Source: DASRIA01 sp035650255 (GTDB lineage Bacteria > Actinomycetota > Thermoleophilia > Solirubrobacterales > JBBDJG01). From it: a stretch of 29,704 nt of DNA. The DNA lies in the NCBI GenBank assembly GCA_035650255.1, contig DASRIA010000026.1, positions 1-29,704 on the forward strand, read 5' to 3'. The position numbers were made by a program, and so were the translations under genes. The notes beneath the pieces are model-generated. The model was not told the DNA's origin, ran no database searches, and saw only the letters and a program-made list of their open reading frames with translations. Each line of letters begins with the position of its first letter. The first letter of the stretch is position 1. Below, one piece after another: positions 1 to 8,344 of the stretch.

Positions 1-1
1 C

Positions 2-235
2 TGCTTCTCGTACACGCCGCAGGCCGTGAAGCTGGCGGTGTGCGGGAGCGGAGCGGCTCGCAAGGATCAGGTGCAGCGAATGGTCGCCGCGTTGCTCGGT
101 CTCGAGGCGCCGCCGGCCTCCGACCACGCCGCCGACGCACTCGCCCTCGCGATCTGCCATGCGCACAATTCAAGGGGCGGCACGCGCGGCGGCGCGAGAG
201 GCGTCCGAGCCCAGGCGCAGAATCCGAACACATGA
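2..235 (+). CDS. ruvC: RuvC Holliday junction resolvase, C-terminal fragment
   Basis: This is the 3' end of a gene that begins before the window; the open frame runs from base 2 to the TGA at 233-235. The visible residues contain YTPQAVK, GSGAARKDQVQRMV and the end motif DHAADALALAICH, where the Asp/His pair belongs to the RuvC-family catalytic acidic cluster. RuvC cuts Holliday junctions that RuvAB has migrated. The stop overlaps the ruvA start in an ATGA (232-235), so the two are translationally coupled. The identity rests on these motifs and on ruvA and ruvB directly downstream. Confidence 0.93.
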   Translation, partial: CFSYTPQAVKLAVCGSGAARKDQVQRMVAALLGLEAPPASDHAADALALAICHAHNSRGGTRGGARGVRAQAQNPNT

Positions 236-828
236 TCGCCTCACTCAGCGGCAAGGTGGCGGACCGGCGCGCCGATCACGTGGTGATCGAGTGCGGGGGC
301 GTGGGTTTCCGCGTCGCGGTGTCCTCGCAGACACTCGCGAAGGTCCCTGCCACTGGTAAGGACGGCGTCCTGCAGACTCACCTGATCCTGCGCGACGACG
401 GTGCCCACCTGTACGGCTTCTCGACCGGCGAGGAGCGGGAGCTGTTCCTGCAGCTGATCTCCGTCGCGGGCGTCGGGCCGAAGATGGCTCTGGCCGTGCT
501 GTCGGGGTCGACGGTCGCCGACACCCGGCGAGCGATCGCGGCCGGTGACGTGAAGCGGTTCCAGGTCGTGCCGGGCATCGGCCGGAAGACGGCCGAGCGC
601 GTGATCGTCGAGCTGCGCGAGCGGATCGCCGGAGAGCTGGCCGCCGAACCGGCGGGCGCCGCCGGCGCGGGCCCGCGGGCGCTGGCCCGCGAGGGACTGG
701 TGGGGCTCGGATACGACCCCTCGGAGGCGGAGGGCATGCTCGACGCCGCCGAGCGCGCCGCCGGCGCAGACGCCGCGCCCGAGGACCTGATCGCCGCCGC
801 GCTGCGTACCGCGGTGAAGGCGGCATGA
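232..828 (+). CDS. ruvA: Holliday junction branch migration protein RuvA
   Basis: The protein has 198 residues, the usual RuvA length. It starts MIASLSGKV, and the N-terminal OB-fold is followed by two helix-hairpin-helix motifs, VAGVGPKMA at about 78-86 and VPGIGRKTAERV at about 113-124. These bind the four-way DNA junction. A linker rich in Ala and Gly at about 140-150 leads to a small C-terminal domain (about 150-198) expected to contact RuvB. The ATG at 232 was chosen because it overlaps the ruvC stop and gives the canonical N-terminus; extending the frame upstream adds only ruvC shadow. The 3' end overlaps ruvB by ATGA at 825-828. Confidence 0.97.
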   Translation: MIASLSGKVADRRADHVVIECGGVGFRVAVSSQTLAKVPATGKDGVLQTHLILRDDGAHLYGFSTGEERELFLQLISVAGVGPKMALAVLSGSTVADTRRAIAAGDVKRFQVVPGIGRKTAERVIVELRERIAGELAAEPAGAAGAGPRALAREGLVGLGYDPSEAEGMLDAAERAAGADAAPEDLIAAALRTAVKAA

Positions 829-1868
829 CGACGCCGGCCGGAGAGGTCAGCGTCCAGGTCCCGGCGGTCCGCGCCGGGGAAGAGGAGCTTGACCGCTCCC
901 TGCGCCCGCAGCGTCTCGAGGACTTCGTCGGGCAGGAGCCGCTGAAGCGCCAGCTCGCGCTGTTCATGGAGGCCGCGAAGCGGCGCGGCGAGCCGCTCGA
1001 CCACGTGCTGCTGGCCGGCCCGCCCGGGCTCGGAAAGACGTCGCTGGCGCAGATCGCAGCCCGGGAGCTGGGCGCTCCGTTCGTGCAGACCGCGGGTCCG
1101 GCGCTCGAGCGCAAGGGCGACGTGGCGGCGTTCCTGACCGCGCTCGAGCCTGGCTCGGTGTTCTTCATCGACGAGATTCACCGCCTCACCCGGGCGGTGG
1201 AGGAGACGCTCTACCCGGCGATGGAGGACCGCCGCCTACCGATCGTCCTGGGCCAGGGCGCGGGCGCGCGGACCGTGACGCTCGACCTGCCGCAGTTCAC
1301 GCTGATCGGCGCGACGACTCGCACCGGCCTGCTCACGACGCCGCTGCGGGAGCGCTTCGGCGTCGTACACCGCCTGGAGCACTATCCGCCCGAGGACCTC
1401 GCCCGCATCGTGTGCCGGTCCGCCGGCATCCTCGAGGTCGAGATCGACGACGAGGGCGCGCACGCGATCGCGGCGCGCGCACGCGGCACCCCCCGGGTGG
1501 CGAACCGGCTGCTGCGCCGCGTCCGCGACTTCGCCCAGGTGCACGGCACGGGCTCGGTGACCTTGGACATCGCCGCGGAGGCGCTCGAGATGCTGGAGGT
1601 CGACGCGGCCGGCCTGGAGCGCCTCGACCGTGAGCTGCTGAGGGTGATCGTGGAGAAGTTCGAGGGCGGCCCGGTCGGGCTCTCGACACTGGCCGTCTCC
1701 GTGGGCGAGGAGGCCGACACGATCGAGGACGTCTACGAGCCCTACCTCCTCCAGCGCGGCCTGCTGAAGCGAACCCCCCGGGGCCGGGTCGCGACTCCGG
1801 CCGCCTACGAGCATCTCGGCGCCGAGTACCCGCCTGCAACCGAACGGCGGGGCGCTAGCCTTTTCTAA
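825..1868 (+). CDS. ruvB: Holliday junction branch migration DNA helicase RuvB
   Basis: This is a 347-residue AAA+ ATPase that drives branch migration with RuvA. Visible motifs are LRPQRLEDFVGQ at about 27-37, Walker A GPPGLGKT (65-72), Walker B FFIDEIHRL (113-121), sensor 1 GATTRTG (162-168) and the RERFG arginine finger (175-179). A winged-helix DNA-binding domain forms the last 80 residues, including GGPVGLSTLA and the end motif PRGRVATPAAYEHL. The ATG overlaps the ruvA stop. No key residue is missing and the length is normal. Confidence 0.98.
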   Translation: MTTPAGEVSVQVPAVRAGEEELDRSLRPQRLEDFVGQEPLKRQLALFMEAAKRRGEPLDHVLLAGPPGLGKTSLAQIAARELGAPFVQTAGPALERKGDVAAFLTALEPGSVFFIDEIHRLTRAVEETLYPAMEDRRLPIVLGQGAGARTVTLDLPQFTLIGATTRTGLLTTPLRERFGVVHRLEHYPPEDLARIVCRSAGILEVEIDDEGAHAIAARARGTPRVANRLLRRVRDFAQVHGTGSVTLDIAAEALEMLEVDAAGLERLDRELLRVIVEKFEGGPVGLSTLAVSVGEEADTIEDVYEPYLLQRGLLKRTPRGRVATPAAYEHLGAEYPPATERRGASLF

Positions 1869-1965
1869 CGGCTCGTTCAGGCGGGCCGGTCACAATTTAC
1901 GCCGAGAAAGCGTCCTGGACGATGGCGCTCAGGATTCGCGGCATGGATGCCGAAGTTCGATCTCA

Positions 1966-1971
1966 TATAGA
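1966..1971 (+). promoter_or_regulatory. -10-like hexamer, probable leaderless promoter
   Basis: TATAGA ends six bases before the ATG at 1978 in an otherwise GC-rich 109-base gap after ruvB. The position would place transcription start at or next to the ATG. I see no convincing -35. The overlapping AGAGGTG could instead act as a ribosome binding site. Confidence 0.45.
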
Positions 1972-1977
1972 GGTGCG

Positions 1978-2424
1978 ATGCCCGTCTTCATCTGCCCAAA
2001 CTGTGGAAACCGTCTCAGCTCCCAGGACCGCACGGCCGGGTTCTCCTCCAAGCCGCGCGGCTGCTCGAAATGCGGGTTCGGGTTCATGTTCGAGTTGCTG
2101 GACGACTACTACCCGGCGCCGGACGCGGCTTTCTTCGTCTGCGACGCCGAGGCGCGGATCATCGGCTGCGGGCGCGGGAGCTTCGAGCTGACGGGGCTCA
2201 AGGACGAGGCGACCCTCGGTCGTCCCGTGAGGGACGTGCTGGGGCTCAAGTTCAACGACGACGAGGACCCGATCGGCACCTCCCTGGAATGGGGCGTGCG
2301 AGTGCTGGGAAGGAGCGTGCAGGTGGAGGCCGAGGGCGACCTTCCGGCGAAGGCCACGGCAGACGTGTTTCCCGCATACGACGACGACGGCGGCCTGCTG
2401 CTGGTGCTGACGCCCAAGCGGTGA
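1978..2424 (+). CDS. small zinc-ribbon plus PAS-like domain protein
   Basis: The protein has 148 residues. The N-terminus has a zinc-ribbon-like pair of CxxC motifs, C6-P-N-C9 and C29-S-K-C32. Residues about 45-145 read as a PAS-type fold: AAFFVCDAEARIIGCG, then a helix with FELTGLKDEATLGRPVRDVLGL, then strands ending LLLVLTPKR. PAS domains sense ligands, redox state or partners; no output domain is attached, so it may act by protein contact. No cofactor-binding residue can be named. It lies between ruvB and secDF, where many actinobacteria carry yajC, but it has no membrane segment and is not YajC. Function unknown. Confidence 0.82.
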   Translation: MPVFICPNCGNRLSSQDRTAGFSSKPRGCSKCGFGFMFELLDDYYPAPDAAFFVCDAEARIIGCGRGSFELTGLKDEATLGRPVRDVLGLKFNDDEDPIGTSLEWGVRVLGRSVQVEAEGDLPAKATADVFPAYDDDGGLLLVLTPKR

Positions 2425-2452
2425 GCTGCTCCGGCGCGGCTGAGGGCCGGTC

Positions 2453-2458
2453 TAGAAT
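2453..2458 (+). promoter_or_regulatory. -10 element of a probable secDF promoter
   Basis: TAGAAT is a good sigma-70-type -10 hexamer, 42 bases before the secDF ATG, in the 76-base gap after the PAS gene. The same hexamer precedes the tRNA-Arg in this window. No clear -35 is seen. Confidence 0.45.
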
Positions 2459-2500
2459 CACCGCGGGGATCGAGAGCGTGCTACCTCCCGAGCGCAAGAT

Positions 2501-5341
2501 ATGACCTCACGCAGGCGCAACCTGTTCGTGATCGTGCTGACGGTCGCGCTGCTGTTCGCGTCCGGGGTGGTGATCGCCACCAAGGACACGAAGCTCGGCC
2601 TCGACCTGAAGGGCGGCGTCGAGCTCGTCTACCAGGGCGAGCCGACCCCGCAGAGCGAGGTCACCCCCGAGGCGATCGACCGCGCGATCGACATCATCCG
2701 CGAGCGCGTCGACCGCCTGGGCGTCGCCGAGCCCGAGATCCAGCGGCTGGGATCCGACCAGATCTCGGTCGGCCTGCCGGGCGTCAAGAACCTGGAGCGC
2801 GCGAAGAAGCAGGTCGGCACCACCGCGCAGCTGCTGCTGTACGACTGGGAGCGCAGCGTGATCGGCAATCCCAGCTCGCCGATCGCAGGCCTCTACCCGG
2901 CGGTCAAGCGCGCGTCGCAGCAGGAGCCGGTCCGCGACGAGAACAACTCGACCACCGGCTCGTACTACCTCTTCAAGCCGAACAAGCTGCTGGCCGCCGG
3001 CCCGGACGCGTCGCGCAAGGACCTGTTGTCGGAATACGACGGCCGCGTGCCCAAGGGGTACGAGGTGCTGCAAGTCCCCGAGGGGACCGTGGTGCTGCGC
3101 GCGGAGCGGCCCGAGAACCTCTCCGACGACGCTCCGTTCGAGCGGTACTTCGTCGTGCGCGACAACCCCGAGGTGCGCGGCACGGACCTGAAGGACCCGC
3201 GGCAGGAGTTCGATCCCACCACGCGCGAGCCGATCGTCACGTTCCGGTTCACCGACAAGGGGCGCGAGAACTTCCAGGAGGTCACGCGCCGCCTCGCGGA
3301 GCGCGGCCAGACGCAGCAGATCCCGGGGCAGCCCGTCGAGAGCTCGTTCCAGACGTTCGCCATCGTGCTGGACCGCGAGGTCGTGTCGCGGCCGTTCATC
3401 GACTACCGCGAGAACCCGGACGGCATCGACGGCCGCACCGGGGCCCAGATCTCGGGCGGGTTCAAGCTCCAGGAGGCGCAGGACCTCGCCGACGTGCTGA
3501 AGACCGGCGCGCTGCCGATCAACCTGAAGCCGATCAGCGAGACACAGGTCTCCGCGAGCCTCGGCAAGCAGGCCCTGCGCGAGGGCCTCGTCGCCGGCCT
3601 CGTCGGGTTCGGGCTGGTGATCCTGTTCCTGCTCGCCTTCTACCGCCTGCTGGGCGTGATCGCGAGCGTCGCGCTGCTCATGTACGCCGGTCTCTTCTAC
3701 GGCCTGATCAAGCTGATCCCGATCACGCTCACCCTGCCGGGCATTGCGGGCCTGATCCTCACCATCGGGATCGCGGCCGATTCGAACATCGTGATCTTCG
3801 AGCGCATCAAGGAGGAGTTACGCGCCGGCAGATCGGCGATGTCGGCCATCGCGACCGGTTACAAGCGCGGCATCGCGACGATCATCGACGCGAACGTCGT
3901 CACGCTGATCACGGCGTTCATCCTGTTCGTGCTCGCGACCGCGGGCGTGAAGGGCTTCGCCTTCACCCTCGGCGTCGGGACGCTCGTCTCGCTGTTCACG
4001 GCGGTCCTGTTCACGCAGGCGATCCTCGGCACCATGGGCCGCTCGAAGATCCTGCGCAGCCCGGCCATGCTCGGCGCCGGCGAGCGCCACATGACGTGGA
4101 ACTTCGACTTCATGGGCAAGTCGAAGTACTTCTTCGCGATGTCGGGGATCATCCTGATCGTCGGGTCGCTCGGGCTCGCCACGAAGCAGCTCGACTTCGG
4201 CATCGACTTCGAGAGCGGCACGCGGGTGACCGCTGCCCTGGAGCGGCCGGCCGGCGTCGAAGAGGTGCGCGACGCCGTGCGCCCGCTGGGCATCGACAGC
4301 GCCAAGATCCAGAACGTCGAGAACCCCGAGGTGGGCGACAACGTGGTCCAGATCTCGACCTCCGAGCTCGGCCCCGGCGGCGTGCAGCGGCTCGAGCGGC
4401 TGCTCGACCGGGAGTTCGGCGTGGAGCGCGAGGGCTTCTCCAGCGAATCGGTCGGACCGACCTTCGGGGAGACGGTCGCCCGCAGCGCGGTGATCGCGAT
4501 CATCGCCTCGCTGTTCCTGATCATGGCCTACGTCGCGTTCCGGTTCGAGCCGAAGTTCGCGATCCCGGTGATGATCGCCCTGATCCACGACCTGCTGATC
4601 ACGGCGGGCGTCTACTCCCTCACCGGCCGGGAGGTGACGACGTCGACGGTCGCGGCGATCCTGACGATTCTGGGCTACTCGCTCTACGACGTGGTGATCG
4701 TGTTCGACCGAATACGCGAGAACGCGCCGCGCATGCCGCGGGCTGCCTTCTCCCAGATCGTGAACCGCTCGATGAGCGACGTGCTGACGCGGTCGCTGGC
4801 GACCTCCATGTGCACCTTGATGGGAGTGGCCGCGCTGCTGCTGTTCGGCGGCGACACGCTGAAGGACTTCGCCTTCGCGCTGCTGGTCGGCATCGCGTCG
4901 GGTACGTATTCCTCGATCTTCATCGCCGGGCCCGTGCTGATGGAATGGAAGGAACGCGAGCCCACCTATCGCCAGCGGCGGCGCCGGATCGTCGACGAGC
5001 TGGGGTACGTGCCCGCATATCCGACAGCCAGGGGAACGGACGAGGCGGAGGGCGAGCCCGCCGAGCGCCCGGCCAAGGCGCCGCGCCGCCGCCGCAAGCC
5101 TGCACCGGCCCCGGTCGGCCCCGCCCAGCCTGAGGCGCGCGACGAGATCGCCGAGGAGCTCGGCCTCGAGCACGCCGAGGACGGGCACGAGCTCGATCTC
5201 GAGGAGGAGGCGGCGGCGCCCGTCGGCTCCACCTCACCGGCGGACCGCAGCGCCCAGCTGCGAGCCGAGCGCGCCGAGCGCAAGAAGCAGCGCGCGGCCC
5301 GCCAGTCCCGCAAGAACCGCAAGCACGGGAGGGCCCGTTGA
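2501..5341 (+). CDS. secDF: protein translocase subunit SecDF (SecD-SecF fusion)
   Basis: This 946-residue polypeptide joins SecD and SecF. The SecD half has a first membrane segment at about 7-25, the periplasmic-type motif GLDLKGGVELVYQ, the ISGGF/LKTGALP region, and a membrane block with IGIAADSNIVIFERI (about 425-440). The SecF half starts near 530 (WNFDFMGKSKYFF), has DFGIDFESGTRV, and ends with six predicted helices including LGYSLYDVVIVFDRIREN and TSMCTLMGVAALLLFGG. SecDF uses proton flow to finish protein export through SecYEG. Residues about 820-946 are an additional low-complexity tail, first Pro/Ala/Arg, then acidic, then Lys/Arg rich, likely cytoplasmic. Many actinobacteria have separate secD and secF; the fusion is common in Firmicutes. 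The ATG at 2501 gives the expected N-terminal helix; no strong ribosome binding site precedes it. Confidence 0.96.
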   Translation: MTSRRRNLFVIVLTVALLFASGVVIATKDTKLGLDLKGGVELVYQGEPTPQSEVTPEAIDRAIDIIRERVDRLGVAEPEIQRLGSDQISVGLPGVKNLERAKKQVGTTAQLLLYDWERSVIGNPSSPIAGLYPAVKRASQQEPVRDENNSTTGSYYLFKPNKLLAAGPDASRKDLLSEYDGRVPKGYEVLQVPEGTVVLRAERPENLSDDAPFERYFVVRDNPEVRGTDLKDPRQEFDPTTREPIVTFRFTDKGRENFQEVTRRLAERGQTQQIPGQPVESSFQTFAIVLDREVVSRPFIDYRENPDGIDGRTGAQISGGFKLQEAQDLADVLKTGALPINLKPISETQVSASLGKQALREGLVAGLVGFGLVILFLLAFYRLLGVIASVALLMYAGLFYGLIKLIPITLTLPGIAGLILTIGIAADSNIVIFERIKEELRAGRSAMSAIATGYKRGIATIIDANVVTLITAFILFVLATAGVKGFAFTLGVGTLVSLFTAVLFTQAILGTMGRSKILRSPAMLGAGERHMTWNFDFMGKSKYFFAMSGIILIVGSLGLATKQLDFGIDFESGTRVTAALERPAGVEEVRDAVRPLGIDSAKIQNVENPEVGDNVVQISTSELGPGGVQRLERLLDREFGVEREGFSSESVGPTFGETVARSAVIAIIASLFLIMAYVAFRFEPKFAIPVMIALIHDLLITAGVYSLTGREVTTSTVAAILTILGYSLYDVVIVFDRIRENAPRMPRAAFSQIVNRSMSDVLTRSLATSMCTLMGVAALLLFGGDTLKDFAFALLVGIASGTYSSIFIAGPVLMEWKEREPTYRQRRRRIVDELGYVPAYPTARGTDEAEGEPAERPAKAPRRRRKPAPAPVGPAQPEARDEIAEELGLEHAEDGHELDLEEEAAAPVGSTSPADRSAQLRAERAERKKQRAARQSRKNRKHGRAR

Positions 5342-5595
5342 ACATCTTCGTCTGGGTGATGATGGGCATCGCCATCTGGCACTTCGCCGTGTTCGTGCCC
5401 GATCGCTTCAAGGGCGGCATCGTGGGCGCCTTCGGGTGCGCGGCGGTGGGCGCGGTCGTCGTTGGCGCGGCACTGGCCGGAGGCGAGCTCGACGACGCCA
5501 GCCTCACGACGGCGTTGCAGGCCATTCCCGGCGCGCTGATCGGCCTCGGCGCCTGCTGGCTCTGGGGCGACCGGACCGACGAGCAGCACGCCTAA
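5338..5595 (+). CDS. small membrane protein coupled to secDF
   Basis: This is an 85-residue protein that I do not recognise. It starts at TTG, and the TTGA at 5338-5341 overlaps the secDF stop, so translation is probably coupled. It has a hydrophobic helix at about 3-20, a second at about 28-47 rich in Gly/Ala/Val, and a third at about 60-75 ending CWLWG, then a short charged end DRTDEQHA. The overlap makes a role beside SecDF possible but not shown. Third-position GC matches its neighbours. Confidence 0.8.
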   Translation: MNIFVWVMMGIAIWHFAVFVPDRFKGGIVGAFGCAAVGAVVVGAALAGGELDDASLTTALQAIPGALIGLGACWLWGDRTDEQHA

Positions 5596-5601
5596 CCAAC
5601 A

Positions 5602-5646
5602 ACTGGCAGCTCTCGACCGCGATATGGGCGGTCGAGAGCTGCCAGT
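5602..5646 (+). terminator. perfect 19-bp inverted repeat after the secDF operon
   Basis: Bases 5602-5620 are exactly complementary to 5628-5646, with a 7-base loop at 5621-5627. It lies seven bases after the small membrane protein stop and before recJ. No T-run follows on either side, so it is not a classical intrinsic terminator. It may stop transcription, protect the mRNA 3' end, or be a dispersed repeat. The structure is certain; the role is inferred. Confidence 0.7.
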
Positions 5647-5690
5647 AGGTGAGGGGGGCTGGCGCCTCCTGATCCGTCCGAACCCGTTCC

Positions 5691-5696
5691 TAGCAT
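5691..5696 (+). promoter_or_regulatory. -10-like hexamer, probable leaderless recJ promoter
   Basis: TAGCAT ends six bases before the recJ GTG at 5703. A hairpin separates recJ from the preceding operon, so recJ needs its own promoter. No -35 is evident. Confidence 0.5.
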
Positions 5697-5702
5697 CGGC
5701 GA

Positions 5703-8249
5703 GTGACCGAAAAGTCGGAGGCCCGCTGGCGCGCCGAGCCCTACCCGTTCGATCGGGCGGTCGCCCTTGCCTCCGAGCTCGGCGTGAGCCACACGACCGC
5801 GGCCGTGCTCGTCCGCCGCGGATTCGGCGACGCGGCCTCCGCCCGGACGTTCCTCGAGGGCGGCGAGCAGCACGACCCGCACCTCTTCGAGGGCATCGAC
5901 GGCGCGGTCGCGCTCGTGATGCGCCACGTCTCCGCCGGGACGCCGATCGCGATCCACGGCGACTACGACGTGGACGGCGTGTGCTCCGCGGCGGTGCTCG
6001 CCTCTGCCTTGGAGGGGCTCGGTGCGCGCGTGCACGTGCGGCTGCCGAGCCGCGACGAGGGCTACGGCCTGTCCGCCGCGCGCGTCGAGGAGCTGCACGA
6101 CGCCGGCGCACGCCTGCTGATCACGACGGACTGCGGGATCACGTCATGTGACGAGGTCACGCGGGCCCGCGAGCTCGGCATGGAGATGGTCGTGACCGAC
6201 CACCACCGCCCCGGTGCTGCCCTACCTACCTGTCCCATCGTGCACCCATCGGTCTGCGGCTACCCGGCGGAGCTGTGCGCCACGGGCGTCACCTACAAGT
6301 TCGCGCAGGCGATCTTCATCGCCGCCGGACGCGATCCCGCGGAGCTGGAGGCGCAGCTCGACCTGGTCGCGCTCGCGACGGTCGCCGACCTCGTCCCGCT
6401 GGTGGGGGAGAACCGCTCACTCGTGAAGCAGGGCCTGCGCGCGATCGCCGGCACGTCCCGCCCCGGCCTGCGCGCGCTGCTGCGGGTCACGCAGGTGGAC
6501 CCGCAGAGCGTGACCGAGCAGACCCTCGGCTTCGCGCTCGCGCCACGCATCAACGCGGCCGGCCGCCTGTATCGCGCGGACGCGGCGCTGGAGCTGGTCA
6601 TGACGCGCGACGACGATCGCGCGCTCGCGATCGCCCGGGAGCTGGATGCCATCAACACCGAACGCCAATCGGTCGAGACCGCGATCCTGTTCGAGGCCGA
6701 GCGGCTGCTCTCGGAGCACGGCGTGAGCGGATCCGGCGGCGCGGCCGATCCGCTGTACGTGCTGGCGCACGAGGAGTGGCACCCCGGCGTGATCGGCATC
6801 GTCGCGTCGCGGCTCGTGGACCGCTACCACCGGCCGTTCGTGCTCGTCGCGATGTCCGAGTCCGGCGAGGGCCGCGGGTCGGGCCGCAGCATCAGGCCGT
6901 ACGACCTGCACGCGGGCCTCGCCGCAAGCGCCGACTGGCTGGAGGGATTCGGCGGCCACCGCATGGCGGCCGGCCTGCAGGTGAAGGCGGAGCGCCTCGA
7001 CGGCTTCCGGGCCGCGATGGTCGGCCACGCCCGCAGCGTCCTGACTCCCGCCGACCTGGTGAAGGTGGAGCACGTCGACGCGGTCGTGCCGGGCGACGCC
7101 CTCGGGCTCGACCTCGCGGAGGAGCTGCAGTCGCTGCGCCCCTTCGGCATCGGCAACCCCGCGATCAACGTGCTCGTCCCGGCGGCCAAGGTCTCCGACG
7201 TGCGCCCGATGGGCGGCGGGAAGCACGTGCGCTTCAACGTCACCTCCGGCGGCCTGCGCTCACGGGCCGTCGGCTTCGGCATCGCGCCCGGCAGCAGCAC
7301 GCTCGGCGACGGGGAGGCCCGCCACGACCTTGCCGCACGCCTCGAGGCCAACGAGTGGCAGGGCTCCGTCGAGCCGCGCCTGGTGGTGCGCTCGCTGCAC
7401 CCGGTCGAAGAAAGCGAGGAATCCGCCGCTGACCACGCCGACGAAGCCGCTTGGTGGGACGCGGTGTGGACTGCTTACGAAACCGAGCCGGTCGTGGCAC
7501 TTCCGACCGCGCGGCCTGAACCGCGCACGATCGCCGATCAGCGCGACCGGGGCGCGCTCGGTGTGCTGGGCGACCTCATGACGACAGGCGAGTCCCTGCT
7601 CGTCGTGTGCGCCGACGTATCGCGGCGGGCTGCCGTCTTGACCCGCGATCTCGATGCGTCACGTTTCGCGCGCTCGCCGTGGACGAGGGTGCCCGCGCAC
7701 TGTGCGCCGGGCGGCACGCAGTCCGACCTGGTGCTCACCGAACACGCCGCGCTGGCCGCCAACCCATCGCTGGCGGGCCGCTTCACGCACGTGTTCGCGC
7801 TCGACCCGCCCCCGTCGCCGGCGGCCCGCTCCTTGCTCGAGCGCAGCGGCCCTGGATTCCTGCACCTGGGCTGGGGCGCCGCCGAGATCGACTTCACCCG
7901 CGCGGTCGTCGAGCACCAGCACGGCCTGCGCCCGCACCTGACCGAGGTCTACAAGGCCCTGGGGGCGCTCGACCCGCCCGGGCGCGCGATTCCGCGCACC
8001 GCGCTGGAGGGCGCCGGGCGCCATCCGCGCCCAGCCGTCCTGGCGGGCCGTTGCATGCGGGTCCTGGCCGAGCTCGACCTCGCGATTTTCCAGGGCTCAA
8101 GCGGTACCGTTAGTTGCACGATTACCACTGGGAAGCGGGTCGAGCTGGAGCGCTCAGAGACGTTCCGGGCCTGCTCCGCCGCAGGTGAAGAGGGACTCCG
8201 ATATCTGAGCAGCCTGACACCGAGAGCACCGAGCGCGAGGGCCGCCTAG
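5703..8249 (+). CDS. recJ: single-stranded-DNA-specific exonuclease RecJ
   Basis: This 848-residue protein is a DHH-superfamily 5'-3' single-strand exonuclease acting in recombination and repair. Motif I DYDVDG is at 87-92, TDCGI at 142-146, and the DHH signature at 166-168 (metal-binding Asp and His). The DHHA1 motif GGHRMAAGL is at about 416-424, followed by an OB-fold-like region to about 580. The last 260 residues form an extra domain with LLVVCADVSRRAAVLTRDL and VFALDPPPSP, as in long RecJ proteins; its job is unclear. The start is GTG, with a -10-like element six bases before it, so the mRNA may be leaderless. The next gene, rel, follows after 95 bases. Confidence 0.93.
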   Translation: MTEKSEARWRAEPYPFDRAVALASELGVSHTTAAVLVRRGFGDAASARTFLEGGEQHDPHLFEGIDGAVALVMRHVSAGTPIAIHGDYDVDGVCSAAVLASALEGLGARVHVRLPSRDEGYGLSAARVEELHDAGARLLITTDCGITSCDEVTRARELGMEMVVTDHHRPGAALPTCPIVHPSVCGYPAELCATGVTYKFAQAIFIAAGRDPAELEAQLDLVALATVADLVPLVGENRSLVKQGLRAIAGTSRPGLRALLRVTQVDPQSVTEQTLGFALAPRINAAGRLYRADAALELVMTRDDDRALAIARELDAINTERQSVETAILFEAERLLSEHGVSGSGGAADPLYVLAHEEWHPGVIGIVASRLVDRYHRPFVLVAMSESGEGRGSGRSIRPYDLHAGLAASADWLEGFGGHRMAAGLQVKAERLDGFRAAMVGHARSVLTPADLVKVEHVDAVVPGDALGLDLAEELQSLRPFGIGNPAINVLVPAAKVSDVRPMGGGKHVRFNVTSGGLRSRAVGFGIAPGSSTLGDGEARHDLAARLEANEWQGSVEPRLVVRSLHPVEESEESAADHADEAAWWDAVWTAYETEPVVALPTARPEPRTIADQRDRGALGVLGDLMTTGESLLVVCADVSRRAAVLTRDLDASRFARSPWTRVPAHCAPGGTQSDLVLTEHAALAANPSLAGRFTHVFALDPPPSPAARSLLERSGPGFLHLGWGAAEIDFTRAVVEHQHGLRPHLTEVYKALGALDPPGRAIPRTALEGAGRHPRPAVLAGRCMRVLAELDLAIFQGSSGTVSCTITTGKRVELERSETFRACSAAGEEGLRYLSSLTPRAPSARAA

Positions 8250-8344
8250 ACGGCGCCGACGACGACACGCGCTCGGGTGAGCCCATCCTCGACGCAGGGG
8301 GCGCCCCGAGCGAGCTTCCGCCCGACGCCCACATCAGGGTCGGA

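Noticed and set aside
3818..5188. 456-residue minus-strand frame inside secDF
   Set aside because: Antisense shadow of conserved SecDF sequence; composition is His/Arg/Asp rich with no domain.
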